From contig DKJA01000100.1 of assembly GCA_002454505.1 (NCBI GenBank), positions 1,891 to 18,856 on the forward strand: DNA of 16,966 bases, written 5' to 3'. Below the pieces are notes generated by a model. That model had not been told where the DNA came from, ran no database searches, and saw only the letters and a program-made list of their open reading frames with translations. Of the stretch, positions 14,549-16,966 are shown one piece after another. How positions within the stretch are numbered: position 1 is the first letter of the stretch; every line of letters starts with the position of its first letter. Position numbers and translations under genes: made by a program. The DNA comes from Oxalobacteraceae bacterium UBA6704 (GTDB lineage: Bacteria; Pseudomonadota; Gammaproteobacteria; Burkholderiales; Burkholderiaceae_D).

Positions 14549-14886
14549 TACGCAATGCCGACACGCTGCGCGCCCTGCACTGCGCCCATGCCAACGCCGC
14601 GCTGGAAGCGGCCGAAGCGGCGCGCCTGCTGGCGCTGCTGGACGACTGGGCCATCGAAGGCGGCCGCCTGACGCGCGCGTACGGCTTCACCGACTACTAT
14701 GCGACGATGGCGTTCGCCAACGCCCTCGCCTACATCGCTCACTGCGAAGACCATCACCCCGAGCTGGTGATCGGCTACAAGACCTGCGTCGTGCGTTTCG
14801 AGACGCATTCGGTCAAGGGCCTGTCGCTGAACGATTTCATCTGCGCCGCGAAAGCGGACGCACTGCAGGCCATCCGCCGTCCATGA
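14545..14886 (+). CDS. phhB: 4a-hydroxytetrahydrobiopterin (pterin-4a-carbinolamine) dehydratase
   Basis: The 113-residue protein matches the PCD/DCoH fold. The core signature EDHHPELVIGYKTCVVRFETH (72 onwards, with the His-His-Pro triplet), followed by LSLNDFICAAK, is the family active-site and dimerisation region. The reaction dehydrates 4a-hydroxytetrahydrobiopterin to regenerate cofactor for phenylalanine hydroxylase. No hydroxylase gene is present in this window, so here the enzyme may serve a distant phhA or the detoxification of oxidised pterins. The start ATG overlaps the M48 stop by 4 bases and its stop overlaps the RsgA start by 4 bases, so the three genes are translationally coupled. 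The symbol is given by family; the product is sometimes called DcoH. Confidence 0.88.
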   Translation: MIRNADTLRALHCAHANAALEAAEAARLLALLDDWAIEGGRLTRAYGFTDYYATMAFANALAYIAHCEDHHPELVIGYKTCVVRFETHSVKGLSLNDFICAAKADALQAIRRP

Positions 14887-15773
14887 AGAAAAAACAAGGC
14901 ATCATCATCGCGGCCCACGGCCGTCACTACCTGGCCGAGGCCGACGGCACACGGCTGCAATGCGTCACCCGCGGCAAGAAGACCAATGTGGCGGTCGGCG
15001 ACATCGTCGACCTGACCCTCACCTCGCCCGACCAGGCGGTGATCGACAAGATCCAGGAACGCAAGACGCTGCTGTACCGCTCCGACCAGTACAAATCGAA
15101 GCTGCTGGCGGCGAACGTCACGCAGCTGTTCATCGTCGTCGCCACGGAGCCCGGCTTCGCCGACGACCTGATTTCCCGCTCGCTGGTCGCCGCCGATGCG
15201 GCGGGCATCGAAGCGTCGCTGATCCTCAACAAGATCGATGTCGTCGAAGGCCTGGAACGCGCCCGCGAGCGGCTGAAGGTGTATTCGTCGATGGGCTATG
15301 CGGTGCATGAAGTGTCGGCCACCGGGCAGCCCGAGCAGACCGTCGCCACGCTGGCGCCGCTGCTGGAACACCAGTCGACAATCCTGATCGGCCAGTCCGG
15401 CATGGGCAAGTCGTCGCTGATCAACCTGCTGGTGCCGGACGCGGACATCGCCACCCGCGAAATCTCCGCCGCGCTGGACACCGGCAAGCACACCACGACC
15501 TTCACGCGCCTGTACCACCTGGGCCCGGACGCGTCGGTGATCGACTCGCCCGGCTTCCAGGAATTCGGCCTGTACCACCTGTCCGAAGGCATGCTGGAAC
15601 GGGCGTTCCGCGACTTCAAGCCCTACCTCGGCCACTGCAAGTACTACAACTGCCGGCACCTGGCCGAACCGCAGTGCGGCGTGCTCGATGCCGTCAAGGC
15701 GGGCAAGATCGCCAGGATGCGGCACGAGCTGTACGGGCAACTGCTGCACGAATCGGCACAGACTCTCTACTGA
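14883..15773 (+). CDS. rsgA: Ribosome small subunit-dependent GTPase A
   Basis: The 296-residue circularly permuted GTPase acts in late 30S subunit maturation. The order of motifs shows the permutation: N-terminal OB-fold (about 1-70), then G4 NKID (116-119), then G1 GQSGMGKSS (170-178), switch region GKHTTT (201-206) and G3 DSPG (221-224). The C-terminal zinc finger has Cys252, Cys257, His259 and Cys265. It is shorter at the N-terminus than E. coli RsgA (350 residues), as in many betaproteobacteria. It begins in ATGA overlap with the dehydratase gene and ends 4 bases before the next ATG. Confidence 0.96.
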   Translation: MKKKQGIIIAAHGRHYLAEADGTRLQCVTRGKKTNVAVGDIVDLTLTSPDQAVIDKIQERKTLLYRSDQYKSKLLAANVTQLFIVVATEPGFADDLISRSLVAADAAGIEASLILNKIDVVEGLERARERLKVYSSMGYAVHEVSATGQPEQTVATLAPLLEHQSTILIGQSGMGKSSLINLLVPDADIATREISAALDTGKHTTTFTRLYHLGPDASVIDSPGFQEFGLYHLSEGMLERAFRDFKPYLGHCKYYNCRHLAEPQCGVLDAVKAGKIARMRHELYGQLLHESAQTLY

Positions 15774-15777
15774 CATC

Positions 15778-16966
15778 ATGCACATGTTCGCCAGCGACGA
15801 CGCGGTAGCGCAATGGGAATTGGACCTGCTGCCGCTGCGCGGCGTGGCGCGGCTGCCGGTGCTGCTGCCGCTGGCGTGGCACCTGCGCCAGCGCGACGGC
15901 GAGCGTGCCGCGGTGCTGGCCGGCGAAGCGGAGCAACTGCTGGCGCAGGCCGACATCGCCGACGACGCGCGCCGCGTCATCGCCGGCCATATCGAACTGC
16001 TGCGCGCCGAGCTGCGCTGGCTGGCCGGCGACCTCGATGGCGCCACCGCGATGGCCGAGGCGGCGCACGACACGCTGTGCGCGCTGGAAGACCACGCCGG
16101 CTGCGCCGATGCGCACTGGCTGTGCGCGTGGATCGCCATCGACCGGGGCGATCATGCGCGGCGCGACCTGGAACTGGAGCGCTGCGCCGCGGCCGCGCGG
16201 CTGGCGGGCGATGCCGAACGGGCCACGATCGCCGACGCGGCCAGCGCCCGCTGGGCCGTGCTGCGCGACCTCGACACGGCACGCGCCCGCTGGGGCGAAC
16301 GCTTCGACCCGTCGGTGACCAGCCCGCCCGCGGCGGACTGCTGGATCAACGACTTCCTCGGCATGGCGGCCAGCCAGAGCAGCGACTTCGGCGCCGCCGC
16401 GCGCCACTACCTGAAAGCCTACGAAGCGGCGCTGGAAACGGGCCAGATCCGCGCGGCGATCATCGCCGCGACGAATATCGGCGAAAAATTCTCCAATCTG
16501 AACGACCACCACGCCGCGCTCGAATGGATGCAGCGCGCGCTGGAACTGGCCCGCCCCACCGGCTGGCCGCGCAGCATCGGCGCCGCACTGCTGCACACGG
16601 CGGACACGATGCGCCGCCTGGGCCGGCTCGATGCGGCCGACGAGCTGCTGCGCGAGGCGCTCGACATCCTGCAGCCGTATGCGGCCAGCCGGCTGTATGC
16701 GATCGCGCTGCAGTACGAGGGCGACCTGTGCCTGGCGCGCCGCGACTATCCGCGTGCGCTGGAAGCCTTCGAGCAGTTGTCCGTCCGCGCCGATGTGCTG
16801 GACCAGGCCGACTTCCGCATGGTCGCGCGGCGCGGCCAGGCCCACGCGCTGGGCTTCCTGGACCGGCCCGGCGAAGCGCTGCTGCTGGCCCAGCAGGCCG
16901 TCGACCTGGCCAGCGGCCATCACAATGCGTATAACCATGTGGCGGCGCTGCGCGTGCTGGCACTGA
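15778..16966 (+). CDS. TPR-rich protein, N-terminal part only (runs off the window)
   Basis: From ATG 15778 the frame has no stop through 16966, giving 396 residues with the C-terminus missing. It is rich in Ala, Leu, Asp and Arg in helical pairs. TPR-like repeats are visible, for example YLKAYEAALETGQ, ALEWMQRALELARP, AADELLREALDILQP and ALEAFEQLSVRA, each with the small/large residue pattern of the motif. There is no signal peptide or TM segment, so it is probably cytoplasmic. In Oxalobacteraceae, proteins with this kind of N-terminus often end in a GGDEF (diguanylate cyclase) domain; that is recollection plus inference, and a LuxR-type or other output domain is equally possible. It starts 4 bases after the RsgA stop, without a strong ribosome site; an alternative start is ATG 15784. 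It is probably the fourth gene of the operon. Confidence 0.78.
   Translation, partial: MHMFASDDAVAQWELDLLPLRGVARLPVLLPLAWHLRQRDGERAAVLAGEAEQLLAQADIADDARRVIAGHIELLRAELRWLAGDLDGATAMAEAAHDTLCALEDHAGCADAHWLCAWIAIDRGDHARRDLELERCAAAARLAGDAERATIADAASARWAVLRDLDTARARWGERFDPSVTSPPAADCWINDFLGMAASQSSDFGAAARHYLKAYEAALETGQIRAAIIAATNIGEKFSNLNDHHAALEWMQRALELARPTGWPRSIGAALLHTADTMRRLGRLDAADELLREALDILQPYAASRLYAIALQYEGDLCLARRDYPRALEAFEQLSVRADVLDQADFRMVARRGQAHALGFLDRPGEALLLAQQAVDLASGHHNAYNHVAALRVLAL

Noticed and set aside
1..16966. CRISPR arrays, tRNA or rRNA genes, insertion-sequence genes, prophage genes
   Set aside because: No regularly spaced direct repeats, no tRNA-like or rRNA-like segment, and no transposase or phage structural domain was found in any frame.

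Overview
The window reads as a chromosomal segment from a high-GC betaproteobacterium. Oxalobacteraceae (Massilia/Duganella-like) is the best guess. This rests on strongly GC-rich codon use, on the gene order oligoribonuclease / M48 peptidase / pterin dehydratase / RsgA that I associate with Burkholderiales, and on short palindromic repeats of types I associate with that family. It is an inference; no rRNA or marker gene confirms it. There is no prophage, plasmid, insertion-sequence gene, CRISPR array or tRNA gene.

Layout. Bases 1-127 hold palindromic repeats and a rho-independent terminator. The minus strand from 4516 down to 128 carries a two-gene RND efflux operon (lipoprotein adaptor, then inner-membrane transporter) with a clear sigma-70 promoter at 4621-4650; no outer-membrane channel gene or regulator lies next to it. 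Upstream on the same strand is a small DUF212 divergent-PAP2 membrane protein (4793-5215). Divergent from it are a TerC-like DUF475 membrane protein (5346-6377) and a small membrane-anchored protein with two cysteines (6409-6777). Two palindromes (6784-6900) fill the gap to a convergent gene for a 726-residue, nearly proline-free, alanine/glutamate-rich coiled-coil protein (9080 to 6900).

Next comes a CPBP-type membrane protease (9241-9813) that ends stop-to-stop, with no spacer, against a SrkA/RdoA-type kinase on the minus strand (10803 to 9814). Divergent from the kinase is a YecA/UPF0149 protein with a C-terminal SEC-C metal-binding tail (10859-11548). A third palindromic element of another family (11579-11677) separates it from a convergent lipoprotein alpha/beta hydrolase (12557 to 11706). 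Oligoribonuclease (13231 to 12647) follows on the minus strand and is divergent from a tightly packed plus-strand operon: Ste24-type M48 protease, pterin-4a-carbinolamine dehydratase, RsgA GTPase, and a TPR-rich protein that is still open at the right edge.

How they fit together. Most genes are housekeeping or envelope-quality functions: efflux, membrane proteolysis (CPBP, Ste24), stress kinase, ribosome maturation (RsgA) and nanoRNA/pGpG turnover (Orn). I did not find a convincing new multi-gene system. The least explained items are the long coiled-coil protein, the small two-cysteine protein next to DUF475, the palindromic elements placed at gene 3' ends, and a hairpin that covers the ribosome binding site of the hydrolase gene.
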